A stretch of 64,000 bases of DNA from Platycnemis pennipes (Eukaryota; Arthropoda; Insecta; Odonata; Platycnemididae). Location: NCBI GenBank assembly GCA_933228895.1, contig OW121848.1, positions 98,847,470 to 98,911,469 on the forward strand, in the 5' to 3' direction. The position numbers were made by a program, and so were the translations under genes. Below, piece after piece: positions 37,691 to 49,633 of the stretch; position 1 is the first letter of the stretch, and each line of letters starts with the position of its first letter. The notes beneath the pieces are model-generated. The model saw only the letters and a program-made list of their open reading frames with translations, searched no databases and was not told where the DNA came from.

Positions 37691-38690
37691 TCGTTGGAAG
37701 GACATCGGTCGTATGCATAAAATTTATATCATGCAAATTTTGCACGCGTTCTGAGCAATGATAATGTACTAGCCAAGTCCACGGAGAGGATTGTTTGATA
37801 AACACTTTAAAAGACATTTAAAACGGAGGAACACATCTTCTATGTCCAAGGTCAGAGACAAGCCATGCTACGCAGATTTGCAGGGACAATGTTATTACGA
37901 CGGTTTTACCTCGGCTTTGGTTGACATGGCGTCGACGTATTCTGTCTTTTGCATGACAGAACAAGGCTTAGTCGCTCTCTGCCTACATCACGGCCTCACT
38001 TAGTGGTTGCCGCCACTTTTATTGCTGAAAACCAACTGTAAGTAAATATTCTATTAGGTACTAACTCATGCCAGCCATGGAGACATAAGCATTAGTAATG
38101 ACGTTGAGCTGCGGACGTTGGCGGCTTTTGACTTGAGGTTTGGCTCTGCCCGAACAACGGATTATCCCGGTTTTTCAAACTCGGCCAAAACCGCAGACAG
38201 ACCTATCTATCCTACATGGGCTCTCTTGAGCAGGTAACATGGAACTTCGCCAACTTGTACTTCATCTCATCTTCCGCTGCTACGCAATAAGCCATTCCGT
38301 AATGCGGTAGGTTCATCCCAACATCCATATTGTACGCACCAAGGTCAGTACGGTACCTAATGATGCCACTTTAGGTAAAAACGCACAGTGATCCCAAATG
38401 AAAAAAATCTATCCAAAATTAATACCGTCGTTATATCAACGCACTTTCAACGAAATATACTTGAATCCCAACATTTGTTTTTGACCTGCTGAATCCGATT
38501 TTTAAGTTATTTTTTATGCAACTCTAAATGTTAACATTTTAATAAGATATAATTATTTAAATAATTTCCAAATATTCTACGGAAGTAATTATCTGGGTGC
38601 AAGGGCCCACAACTATTTAGATCATATCTCTCCAAAATATTTACGTATTTAATAAATACATAATACTTCGAGATCTATGCAATGCTTCGA
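37690..38690. other. AT-rich stretch, no gene assigned
   Basis: A 70-codon frame at 37791-38003 has mixed composition (it starts FDKHFKRHLKRRN and contains several Cys). I do not recognise it and see no clear splice context. Confidence 0.35.
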
Positions 38691-38760
38691 CCCTGTCGTT
38701 AACGGGCTTCGATCCCGCTATCTTCGGCTACCGGCTTGCGCGTTAGCTACCCATTTAAGA
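38690..38760 (-). mobile_element. tRNA-like SINE fragment
   Basis: On the minus strand a TAGCTAACGCGCAAGCCGG A-box-like segment (38730-38749) is followed by GGGATCGAAGCCC (38704-38716), B-box-like. The stems of a real tRNA are absent. Confidence 0.45.
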
Positions 38761-38892
38761 TAATTAAATACTCTAATTTATGTTAAATAATATGATATTA
38801 GTGATATATAACTGCTGGAAAATTTGGAAAAAATATAAAGTTGATGCTTTTATACAGACATTTCTCTTTTAGGCATACCTAATCATTTTTAT

Positions 38893-39294
38893 CTAATAAA
38901 AGTCTAATTCCGACGTCACTATATCGGACTCACTGTCGCTGTGCGTATCAGCCAGGGCAAGAAGATTTTTAACTTCAGTTGGTAAGTTTACCTCCGTTAT
39001 CTTCAGCCTGCCTGATACTGAAATTAATCGATCTGAGGCTAACAATGATGTATGGAATAAAATAATCTTCATTTGTTGCCAACCTAGACGATTTCCGCGT
39101 GTGATACTCCCGGTATCTTCTTCTATCCTTATTTTTGTCTTTATGAATTCTTCTGAGAAGTGTCCTATTGGAATGATTGATTCCTTGGCAATGGCTGCTA
39201 TGTGGATCAGAACCTTATGCACAGTAGATAGCATGTAATACCATGCGTAGAGTAGGACATTTAGATCTGCATCTTGATTAGTTTTGCAGCCGTT
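38893..39294 (-). pseudogene. transposon-type protein remnant (C-terminal part)
   Basis: The minus strand is open from about 39294 to a stop at 38893, giving about 133 residues. Blocks read LNVLLYAWYYMLSTVHKVLI, then IIPIGHFSEEF, then LLASDRLISVSGRL, then LPTEVKNLLAL. I recognise this order from a large family of transposon-associated proteins repeated in insect genomes, in which WYYM-x-x-TVHK, LPIGxLSEE, a SSDP-like motif and LP-x-EV appear at the C-terminus. The usual Arg/Asn-rich stretch after SEE is altered, and the frame breaks at a stop codon immediately upstream of 39294. It is therefore a degraded copy. Two related-looking but frame-shifted stretches continue on the minus strand to about 39600. 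The match is from memory; the superfamily is not assigned. Confidence 0.6.
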
Positions 39295-39600
39295 TCATGG
39301 CCTTTGCTGCGATAAGTCATTGAAGAATTTAAGACTAACTCAGCTGGCGATGTGCTGACTCCGAGTTCCTCTTCTCTTTCCTCTTTCGCTTGACTTCTCA
39401 AATAGTTTTTTTGGCCGTCGCCTTATTTCAGCACACTCTTGCGAAACGCATCAGCATCTTTTTGGCATCATCTCCGTTTTGATTCAATTTAGCAATCAAG
39501 TATTCCAGAACGTATTGTTTCTTTGAAGCTATTCGGTTCTGGTGTATAGCTAGACGTCTGACAGGAGAAGTGTTTCTGGGCTGGACAAGCTTTCCTCTGC
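39295..39600 (-). pseudogene. possible upstream part of the same transposon remnant
   Basis: Minus-strand fragments in different frames are open for 40-60 codons each. One reads IRRRPKKLFEKSSERGKREE and another contains RLAIHQNRIASKKQYVLEYL. They could be the disrupted middle of the protein ending at 38893. Frameshifts and stops separate them, and homology is not established. Confidence 0.25.
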
Positions 39601-39619
39601 GCGTAGCAGATCAATACAC

Positions 39620-39892
39620 ATGCTCCTCTGCAAGACACTTCGTAAAAATGAATTCTGGAAAGCTTTTGAAGTGTTAGTGCTTAAAACTACGGCAGAGTTC
39701 GTGGGTGGTGACCGTTATACTCGTTCCGTAGTATTCCAAGAAATCGCAACGCAAGTGCATAAAGATTCCTGCTTTGGTGGCCTGAATGCAATCCGTCCCA
39801 CCCTCATTGATGAGTACGTGGCTGGGTCTAGAAGCGAGTGGTTGACAGGCTGGTCCAGATACAATAGAAATATTAAAATATTGAAATGCTAA
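39620..39892 (+). CDS. unrecognised 90-codon ORF beside transposon remnant
   Basis: A plus-strand frame of 90 codons with balanced composition (contains EFVGGDRYTRSVVFQEIATQ, LNAIRPTLIDEYVAG and EWLTGWSRYNRNIKIL). It has no signal peptide, membrane segment or domain that I recognise. It starts at the first ATG and is convergent with the minus-strand transposon remnant next to it. It might be a second ORF of that element, a host exon, or chance. I invent no function. Confidence 0.25.
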   Translation: MLLCKTLRKNEFWKAFEVLVLKTTAEFVGGDRYTRSVVFQEIATQVHKDSCFGGLNAIRPTLIDEYVAGSRSEWLTGWSRYNRNIKILKC

Positions 39893-39899
39893 GCAACAA

Positions 39900-41483
39900 T
39901 TAACTGCCGAGTAAACATTTGTAACTTTTAGTTTGGATTATAATTTGTGTAGCATAGTATAAAGGTAAATGCGAGCACGTAAACCGAAACCTCATTAAAA
40001 ACCAAAGATAGACCTCATTATGAACGTAGGGTTTAGAGGAAAATATCCAATACGTGAGAAAAGCATAAAACTTAGCACAAAACAGTGAAAATTATGCATG
40101 AAGATGCAAAATCTGTAACATTACACGAGAGTAACTATCGATAAAACCCCTTGGGTTTCTGCGCAGCAGCTCGGCCGCCACAGCCGCGGGCTGACGAAGC
40201 GAAGTGTAGTGTTGGACCGCTCAACTGAAAACCGTCTGGAGGTCAGAAAAGCAAGTATAAGTAAGATTTTTTTCTTCATCATTGTTAATTGGGTTTCCTG
40301 TTTAATCCCATGTGAAAATGCTAGAGGAGCACAAAACGATAATGATGCATTTACAAAAAAAATCACTAAATAATAGATACACAATTTTAAAATATTTAAA
40401 AGGTTAAATAAGTACTCAATTAAAACAAAATCCCTGGAGTGTTATTCTAGAAGGTATGGAAATCTCATTAAAAAAATTGGTGAAGGACACTTCTGCACTT
40501 AAAGTCTTATACTATCAAGGTGAATTTCACCAAATTGACAGATTCAACACGACGGGCGTTTAACCCATGATTTACCCAACTTTCACGGGTGGTACATATT
40601 ACTGTGTGCAATAGAGAAACCCATTAAGTACCCTATTTGCAGGGCATATCCTATACAATACGAAAACACTATTTAAAGTTTCCTTTTAAAAAGTCGAAAA
40701 ATTGACTTTTTCGACTCGTTTAGGTACTGAACGAGGAGCATATTTCGTTCATGGGACTCCAGAGAAATCTCAGGATCCAAGGAGAAATTTGAGTGAGAGG
40801 GAAAAGCGGACCAAAGGCTTCGAACGCACAGGTAGCGTGGCTGCAAGAGACAAAATGGCCCATTTACGCTAACTATCCCTCTAAAAGTAGTGATATGTAC
40901 TGCTATTTTCTCCTGCGAGTCGGAAACCCTCAACACAGGCCTGTCAGCAACATAACATACCTAAACGCTATAAACGCTATGCATCAATTTCAAAGTTCCA
41001 GAGGTTTGAGGCGCTCTAATAGGTGAGATTGCTCAATTCGGTTCATTCTCGACGGGAACTCACCTCAACGGCAATCAAGTTCCGCATTCTCCTATCCTCG
41101 AAGGGGTTCGTAGCCGCGTCTAACCTGGTGAAATCGCGGGAACTATAACTAGTAAAATCTAGTATCAAAAAATGAAGGACATGTTACAGGACTCGAGGAA
41201 AAACTATAAAAATCCATTCCTGTCGCCAGTCCATAGTCACATATATGATAAAACCCACATATATGATAAAAACGTCGTAAAAGATTGCAGGGAATGGGTA
41301 GATATGCAGGAGAATATACAGTTGGAGTGATGTAGGTAAATGCAATGCAAAATTATGTGTGTCCATTTTCGCCTCACCTCCAATAAAAATAACCCAGACT
41401 CAAGCATAGTCTATTACTCACCCATAATACTGCAAATATTAGCCTAAATGCGCATTTGATTCCTTTCTAGGAAATTCAGGTGG
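39900..41483. other. AT-rich stretch, no gene seen
   Basis: It contains a small hairpin (AGTCGAAAAA ... TTTTTCGACT, 40692-40716) and an 18-bp-period duplication of CACATATATGATAAAA at 41238-41271. No exon is recognised. Confidence 0.45.
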
Positions 41484-41918
41484 GTACACGACAGGCACGT
41501 AGCCAGGGGGGGAGGGGGGTTCAGCCACCCCCGAATTTTTTCCCAGTAATTTTGTAGCTCTGATTTTAACTGGGCATGATTATCCGGATTACACTGCATA
41601 TAAATCAAGAGTTAAGGGTCTTGAAACGTGATCACTAATTTGATGCAGTGCTTCGCTAATAATTGTTCTTTTTAATCTGATATATATGTATGTGTTGAAC
41701 TTCTGTTCAGGGGCAGGTCAAACTAACCGTAAGCAGTGAACTTTACCAGTGAGAAGAGATACGAATGGGCACTGTGAAAGTAAATACCAAACACTGAAAA
41801 TTAAGGGAAGAGATTAGTAACATGTCGGCACCAAACGGGCAAGGCTGATTTGTTTCCAGTTACACTACACTCCCTCCTCCTCTCCGATGCAAATTTCTGC
41901 TATGTGCCTCGTACACGA
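41484..41918. mobile_element. hAT-like MITE with exact 8-bp TSD
   Basis: The element spans 41492-41910 (419 bp). Its flanks carry an identical 8-bp direct repeat, GTACACGA, at 41484-41491 and 41911-41918. The ends are imperfect inverted repeats: CAGGCACGTAGCC on the left, and GAGGCACATAGC when the right end is reverse-complemented. The left end runs into a G-rich string typical of hAT-like termini. There is no coding capacity, so it is non-autonomous. An 8-bp duplication is characteristic of the hAT superfamily (P elements also make 8 bp). Confidence 0.85.
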
Positions 41919-41919
41919 C

Positions 41920-44030
41920 AGTATTCGAGGACCAATTTTAAACAGTCCATACTCGTTACGTTAAGTACTCAGGGAGTATATATTTCCTTTTAGTAGTTGC
42001 CAATCGGTAGTACTGCACTGGACATAATAGAGCATTAGTTTAAAAACATAGCATTAGTTAAATATAACATTAATTACCTAGTTTAAAAAAATAAAAATAA
42101 AAACATAGCATTAGTTAAAACTATGAAAAAAGTCCCAAACATAATGCTCTCTCGCCTCCTACTGAAACAGTATAACATCGATCATGCATTTGAAAGCACC
42201 TCTTGGAAAAATACATTTAATACCTGATAGAGAATTATCCAAATGCATCAACTGAATGATGATTATGCATCAATGCTGGAGAGTAAATACATTATGCAAA
42301 TAAGTTGATAATTTATTACTTTCAGAAATACGCTAATTTGAATCATATATCCATAAAATTTCAGGACAATCACTAATTGAGAGACCTCTGGGACACTACG
42401 AGAGCTGGAGAGGCTTCACAGACATTTGCAATAGCAATGGGGCACTAAAAAGAAAATGACTGATTGCAATGGAAGAAATGAAGCGTAATAATGATGGTGA
42501 AATTATTCGCAGGCATCTTGGCACTGTCTAGCTTCCTTCTCATCATACACGGCATAAGGATGGTCAAGTCAAATAACTTCTCAAATGAAAAGCGCATTGT
42601 CATTCACTCCTATTCAAGATAAAAGAGCCAACAGCTACGCTACGGAATTAATAAACCTTATCTTAACATTTTACACAGACAATTGCTGTCGGCCGACTTG
42701 CTGGTGGAAACAATTTACGGTGAAAGAAATTTTGAAAGTTTATGGTTTTAAATGTGCTGTGCGTTACTCATTAGGCAGCCGTGTTATTCCACTCTTAGAA
42801 ATTGAATACCCCCAGCGGGAATGGCTCATGACGAATGGTTAGGCTCCATTACTCCCCTTTGGCCAGGTTTTCAAAAACTTAGGAGACACGATGAAATAGA
42901 AGAAGCTTTTAATTGTTACCAAAATTCCATACTGAAAAATGATTTCAGACCTCTCTGCGCTAAATGATTTTTAGAGACGACGTTGTGAACTAACTGATTC
43001 CATAGATCTACCTATACACAATAGAAGGCAATTAATGTTAGCTTCAGCAGATCTTTCCAAGTTTCAGCTTCCAGGACCGTTTCCTAAATCTGGAGAACAC
43101 AAAAGAATGTAAATTACTACATCAAAACACGTTCAAATAAAACGAGAGTTTGCTTAAACGTATTCAGAAAACAAATTTGAAATGTAAATCCTAATTAATC
43201 GGAGTGAGTATGAAAAGTTAAACACTTATATACTCTGTATGATGCCCTTCCGCTAGATGACGCCTGAGACTGAGTACCAAACAATTAGAAAAGAATTGAA
43301 TATTTTTATAACTTTAAGAAGATAAAATCATAATGTCGATGATGGGAAATATTGTTATTGCGCTTAAGACCTAAAATAGAAACGAAAGATGATAGCATAA
43401 GATGAAAGCAAATCTCCGTTGTTTATTCAAGAACGTGTGCCCGATTGTACGGGTATTATTTTTTTCTCATTGAATAATTTTTTCATTGCATTGATAACCA
43501 CTCTTCCCCAATATGTGGCTATTAAAAGCAACAGCTAGCTGCTATGAAAGTCTCGATCATTCTATCCCTGTGACTTCAGAGCTTTTCAACTACGATCTGA
43601 ACGCTGTAAATGTAAATGAAGGGTGGTATTTCATACGACCAGTAATCAGGATTTAGTTAAAATACATGAGAATCCTTTAACGTACGGATGATAGCAGCTA
43701 AGGAATTGATACCCATAGTAAAAATATCAACTGCATGAACAGCAGCAAGCAGTCAGAGAGACATTCAATTCTCTCCTTTTCATATCAGTAGAGCCCTACA
43801 ATAATGATTAAGAAAAAAGGATACGTGAAAGAAGAAGTATACAATTAATCTTTCTCAAAAAAAAAAGATTGCTACCATCGCAGGCCATTGGCTGATATAT
43901 TTGCAATTAATGGTGATGCAAATACAACAACTCGCAAAACACATCCAGACATGTTTCAACGCAGCAAAAACCGAGGAAACTAATACATTTCACGTCCGCC
44001 ATGAATGACCGCGAGTACATAGCCGTTTCG
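41920..44030. other. AT-rich stretch with one signal-peptide-like sORF
   Basis: It contains a 20-bp direct duplication around AAACATAGCATTAGTT near 42044 and 42099, and the short ORF at 42491. Otherwise nothing is recognisable. Confidence 0.4.
42491..42622 (+). CDS. short ORF with signal-peptide-like N-terminus
   Basis: Two adjacent ATGs (42491, 42494) open 43 codons ending in TAA at 42620-42622. The start reads MMVKLFAGILALSSFLLII: a Lys, then about 15 hydrophobic residues, as in a secretory signal peptide. A basic/polar segment of about 22 residues follows. It could be a signal-peptide exon of a secreted protein, a micropeptide, or chance. A second frame (42585-42842, 85 codons, with CysCys and CysTrpTrp) overlaps it and is equally unrecognised. 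No strong GT donor was found. Confidence 0.2.
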   Translation: MMVKLFAGILALSSFLLIIHGIRMVKSNNFSNEKRIVIHSYSR

Positions 44031-45110
44031 AACACGTTTCCCGCCCTCAAATCGGGCTCCTTCACCCTTTACTTCATCGGCGGACGCAACACCGGCAACG
44101 GTATTCGCTGGCTTCCACCGGACCCCTTTGTGCCGCGAACTAATGAGAGTTGAGAAAACAGGGTGGTGGGAAGGAGGCCAGGGGAGGCATCAGGGGAGAG
44201 AGAGAGAGGGATGCCAAGAAGGAAGAGAGAGGGGGAGAGCGCTAGGGGGCGGGAGGAGTGGAAGGGGGAGGGTCGCGCCGCGTAGGGAAGCTGGTTAGAG
44301 CGGCCTGTGGGCGGAGCATAGAGGAGCCTAAGCCACGCCTCCCCACTCCCGGGAGAGGACCAAAAGCCGCCACCCTCCGCTGCCAACACCACCTCCGGGG
44401 GGGAGGACGACCCCTCTCGCTCCCCGCCCCACTCGCAACATCCCTGCTTCGGCCCCCCCTCCCACCATCCGCACGCCAACACACAAAAAACACACACGCG
44501 ACGAAGACACCCCCATCCCGCCCCGTTTTATTCACCACACACACTCACCATTGGGCCTCACCTGTATCAGGTGTCACGATGATAAGTGGGTGTCTGGTGC
44601 AGGAGGCACACACATACCCACACACATCGGGTGGTGCTGTGCTGGTGGGTGGGGTCGATTGGTAGGCAGAAGCGGAGTGGGAGGGATGGGGCGGGGGGAG
44701 GGAGACTGGTCCGGATTGCGGGGAGCTGGGCGGATCGCAGCTGGGGGCGGCGATGCATCCCCGCGCGGATTCACTCACCACCCGGGCGGCCCTTCAGAAA
44801 AGAGCCGGCCCTGTACGAACGAGTCAAATGCCACCACCCTCTCGGTCCCCCTCCCGGACGCCTCCTCATAAGGTTCCTCCCGTCGCTGCAAGGGTGTATT
44901 TATGCAAATATTGCGGAGGGAAGGGCGGCGGGATTGATGCGCGCAGGAGACCTCATCTTCCAGGTGACTCTCGCCGCAGCCCATTAAGAGCTCGCCTCTG
45001 GGGCTTCCTCGCGCGCCTCTAATTGTTATTAACTCCGCGGCGATTGCCGTCCCGTGGCGTCGAACACTCCTCGCTCCCCCGGACAGGCTCTCCCGTGTGT
45101 CTCCCTTTAG
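44030..45110. other. GC/CpG-rich island with repeated strand-bias switches
   Basis: Purine-rich at about 44.16-44.28 kb, pyrimidine-rich at 44.33-44.54 kb, purine-rich again at 44.64-44.75 kb, then balanced CpG-rich sequence. Numerous mirrored frames of 60-142 codons have no domain. The 3' part contains the enhancer-like segment listed separately. Confidence 0.45.
44870..45065. promoter_or_regulatory. enhancer-like segment: octamer, E-box, homeodomain sites
   Basis: In CpG-rich DNA this segment holds a perfect POU octamer (ATGCAAAT, 44902-44909), an E-box (CAGGTG, 44961-44966), CATTAAG (44983-44989) and TAATTGTTATTAAC (45020-45033). Such a mixture of AT-rich homeodomain/POU sites within GC-rich sequence is typical of developmental enhancers. 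Conservation cannot be judged here. Confidence 0.3.
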
Positions 45111-46994
45111 CCATGAGCATAAATGGAATGGGGATGTGAGTTATCACCTTTCAATGAGGCGCTGTTTTGAGTCCCAAGATGCAGTCTGCATGCGAACCGT
45201 GCCGCATGGTGTGTTAAAAACGATGTTTCCCCGAGGTGGTTCCTCAAAATATTCATTGAGAGACTACGCAATTATCATATCCAAGAAAAAATGTAGATAC
45301 CAATTTTTTAGACTTAAAATTAGGCGTCGTACATAAAATGTGATTTTTCAATGGAATTCTTATTTTTTTAGGGCAATGAGAGTTCGTTTAAAAATATTTT
45401 TCACAAGAAATATGTGGTAGGTAATCTTCTATTTAGACGGACAAAAGACGATATCAACGCTAGTAAAATTTGGAATTTATCATATACTTGGTATATTCTA
45501 CAGTAGTGCGGGCAAGGGAATTTTTAACTTTTGATACGTAGGTATAAGGATATAATGCGTACTAAACACGCATACGAAAAATTACTAAATAAACCCATAA
45601 GGAAACAGAAAAGATTATGCTTGGTGCATCTTTTATAACTCTTTGCAGCACTAAGATTCTTCCAGCGAGAGAGCCAAGTTATCAATGATTTGGGCCAATT
45701 TATTGTAGTAATTGTTCAATAAGAGAGAACATCATGAAGAGACACCTTCAAACTTCATTAGTTACTTTCAGGAATTGGATCACAGTCAAAAGTTCCAACA
45801 AAAAACTAATCCACTGATATTGTACACATTCAGTCGTTTAATTTATGCCCGAGAGATTTCAAAGACTTAACAGTGCTCAGCTGAGAATTAAAAATTCGGC
45901 TGAATTGCATTTTGAAAATTCGGATAAGAGATAATATAATGTTGAAATAGAATTCACATGTTTAAAAGAAGCACCTGGCGAGAGCTCGTGGAAGGAAATG
46001 AGACTTTGTCTAAACAATTATGGCCACTTAAAACTGAAATTCCATTGTCTGCATGCAATTCACGTCACGGTATCACCTTATACAACCGGTTGAGGATCTT
46101 TGGCGCCTTAGTTTTGTTTCCAGCACGTCCATGTGCCGATACTGCATTTAAAAGGCAATGTCAAGATTAAAAGCGTAATTTTCTAGATATGCTTCTCGAG
46201 AAATCCGGATGTTCCGAGAGCAGAGGAAGGTGATGCCGGAACAATCAACAGTCCAACGCTTACGCAGTTGAGCAAACATTATATCCTACATCCTTGCCGA
46301 GCGCTTAGAAGCGAAAAAGGGAAATAGACAAACCATACCTAAATTAGACGGTGCAGTTTTAATCTATGGGCAGGTAGGTATACGTAAGCTAACAACCATA
46401 AAACACGAATGTATTTTTTGACACCGTCAAAGATAACGACTGAATTACGTTTATCATTAAAAGCCATGATATGATATTAAAAAACGCTGGCATTTTAAAG
46501 TTAAACTATGTCTAACTAGTAAAGCTGCCTAGATAAACAACTGTTTTTCATGTACTTTTAGCCGATTTTTATTCTGAGTGATCTATAAATTTGGTGAAAA
46601 ATTATCCTCATTATGGTACCCTTATGAAACACGTAATACTTCCTTTGATAAACTCAGTAGCAGAGTTCAGTCACCAAATTATGAAAAAAGAGAGAATGCA
46701 TTTGAAATGGTATTAATGTCAGGGCATAGAAAATATATACATAAACATACATGCGCTTTATAGTAAAGCGCATGTATGTTTCCCAAGACTACACAGTACA
46801 CCAACTAATCTATCAAACATTTATTTGCCCTGCTGAAAGCTGAGACAACATTTCCACTATCAGTAAAAGAAAATACAAGAAATTGTAATTCATCACACAA
46901 AAACAAGAATGATAACAGTATTATCTATGTCAATGCCTGGTGACTAGACACCAAGAAAACTATGTTGTTAACCGAGGGAAGCAAAAAAGAGGAT
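45110..46994. other. AT-rich stretch, no gene seen
   Basis: Short frames only; a 70-codon frame at 45958-46170 is unrecognised. It contains the palindrome at 46743. Confidence 0.45.
46743..46781. repeat. perfect 18-bp-arm palindrome, 3-nt loop
   Basis: The arm AAACATACATGCGCTTTA (46743-46760) is exactly repeated in reverse complement at 46764-46781 around the loop TAG. Confidence 0.95.
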
Positions 46995-47494
46995 ATTGGA
47001 GGCAGTAGCGCACCCAGAAATGTTTGATGGGAGGGGCCCGCCCTCTGCCCGAACTTCTGCAGTGTAACTTAAATGTTATTTCAATCATTATATTTTGAAT
47101 GTTATAGTAGGCCAGATTAGTTATTACATTATGCATCCTATCAGTGGTAATATCAGATTTACAGACAAAAATAGTCATAAAAGTTTAGGCCTATGCTAAG
47201 TTAGTTATGTGTCAAAGCACAGATAAAAGAGCCTTTCTTTTATCTTTGGTCAAGCCACACTCGTGTGAAATGATGTAAGGAGTTTTTCCTATTTTTTCAA
47301 TGGGGAACTTGCATGGGTCGACGATTGCTATAAAAACTATTTTGAACAGGTAAAACGGAAATATTAGCTCGCCAAAATACCTAAATTATCTCTATTCATC
47401 ATCAGAAGAAATAAAAAATTGACTTAAAAAAGCAAGCAAAATTTCTCTGAGCCGACCACTGCGCGAAGACACCCGAGCTCTGCCGAGGCTAAGT

Positions 47495-47851
47495 GTGACG
47501 TCATCCGTTCCTAATCTGCCGTCTGAGTCGGGAAAAATACCAACGCATTCTGTAAACATTTTTTTGGTGGAGGATTTAGTCGCTCACCGTCACTTGTTCA
47601 TGTGCTGTTATTCTTGGGTAAGTTTTCCTATTGTTATTGTGCCACGATTATTACTTGGGATATTAAAAATGCACTTTCGGGATGATAAAATAGACTTTTT
47701 ACCTCGAATATTTCAGGTAAAAAAAATGGATGATTACGTTGCCGCTCGTTCGGACAATATTCCTGAAATTGATGTCATGACCCTCATGGCATTTGTTATG
47801 ACAAATGATTGCTATGCGTCGGCGGAAAAAAAAGAAAACTTTTTCTCCTGA
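47495..47851 (+). pseudogene. element-encoded ORF remnant with phase-0 intron signature
   Basis: A 118-codon frame is open through a possible 99-bp intron: GT of GGTAAGT at 47618 and the AG of ATATTTCAG at 47716. The segment before the donor is exactly 41 codons, so splicing is in phase 0. Just after the acceptor is an ATG (47726) followed by MDDYVAARSDNIPEIDVMTL and then AFVMTNDCYASAE. This N-terminal pattern (basic/acidic start, N-I-P-x-I-D, then ND/E-x-Y-x-S-A-E) is like proteins with a YqaJ-type nuclease domain that are abundant in arthropod transposons, from memory. The expected continuation is absent: the frame ends soon after in a lysine run, so the copy is truncated or frame-shifted. 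Confidence 0.4.
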
Positions 47852-49610
47852 CCGGATGGGAGAAAACTCTCGTTATGAAAAATTTGTAAGGCGAAGCTGA
47901 TGAACTTCGTAAGAACCAATGGAAAGTCTCGTACCTTAAAATGATGGTGGCTACAGCTGTTTTGCTTCGGTAATTTTGCAAACAAACCTTTGGACAAGAA
48001 GTAATGTAGCTCAATGAGGTTATGCGAGTGATTTTTTCGATATTTGCTTTCGATAATACTTGTGTGACATCGTGGACATGTGTGCATTTAAAGCCAGCGG
48101 CATGAAGTTACCGTCGTTTGCCTCAAAATTTCGATTTTTATGAATACAACGAGAATAAATGATAGATATTTACTTTGAATCCTTTGTTTATAATACTTAT
48201 TAATAGGGAGAATGAAGGTTAGTTAATCAGAGCGAGTCACAAATCTAGAGGATTGGCCTTATCGGGAATGACTTACCCTTGATTTAATAGTCCGTATGAA
48301 GTTCATTATAGGGAATGGACTTCCCAGCGTACGATTTATTTTCTTCAATGAAACTAAATAGTATACTGGTAATAATTAATTACGTTATAACAAGAATAGT
48401 TGTCTTGTTTTCAAAACCAATAGCACGAAGCACGTTTATCCACGCCATGCTGTTGGATGTTAGGTAAAAGGAAGTTGAATCATTACGTATCTTATTACAT
48501 ATCTTTATTTTCGCCAGAAGTATCACTGAATTTTGAAAGTCGTAACCCTTACGTATGCTTACATTTACCTCTCTACCAACATTCACCGCTTTAAGTGCTG
48601 TGCTATGATTTAGTTATTATCATCGGACATTCAGCAAAATACATTGCAATAGTCTTTGTCAAGAAAAACAACTCTAACATCAATATCAGAAGGAAATGTC
48701 AATATTTTTACCTTCAGTAAATTTATTAAGAATTTAAAGTGCAATTTTAAAACATAAAACCTGATCTTGATCGTCCTTCTTTGCTGAATAAATACATTGG
48801 GGGCATTGGGGCATGATCCCATAATTCTATCCCATACATTAAATGGTAGTGGAATAAGGAAAAGTAGCACCTGCTATTCAAAACACTCAACACAAACGCA
48901 CCCGCTTATTGATTTAAAAATCATTACCGTCCGACACCCAGCAATCTATGGAAAGGCATTAGTATAAGCTAAACAGTGTTCTTTAATAATCACCATATCA
49001 CATTCAATGCCAGCATAAAGTTTGTAAATGGCTATAATAATTCAAAGACCTGAATTTTTTCAAATGTACTTTGTAGCCTTTTAATTAAATACCTATGTGG
49101 GCCGCAAACAACTTTTGTGGCAGAGTATAGTATAGCATTACCTGAATGTAATTCTCATGAACATCAAAACTATAACTACACCACCGTAACATAAAACCAT
49201 TCTCAAGTCTCGATTACATACATAGTAAAAAGACACAATGACCCTGGGTCTTATACTTGCCTCATGTCATGCTAAAGAGATTATGATGAGCACTGCACTA
49301 CGCCGCTACATAACGTTACAGATCGATGTAATTGTATTAAGATAAAAAAAACTTCGGCACCAAATCAATAGCAAAATATATCTACCTTGTAAAGGCATTG
49401 TTTTATTAACTTGAGAGCATCAGACCTAATACACACGTTCTCAAAGAAACACATCGCACAGTGAGTACATTTCAACTCAGCTGGCACGTAAAAGGATTCG
49501 GAAATTGAGCTATCTTGACTCTAACTTGTAACTCGTATCGAGTAACAATACTATCTGTCACCTAATTTGCCAATAAAATTACTAAAACACCACTCAGGGC
49601 CGAAAAATTG
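47852..49610. other. interior of nested element, no ORF of note
   Basis: AT-rich sequence inside the inner element. Short minus-strand frames at 47796-48087 are the reverse of the ORF remnant. No nuclease or transposase core is recognisable. Confidence 0.4.
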
Positions 49611-49633
49611 CTTCTGACGATTCGCAGAATGTT

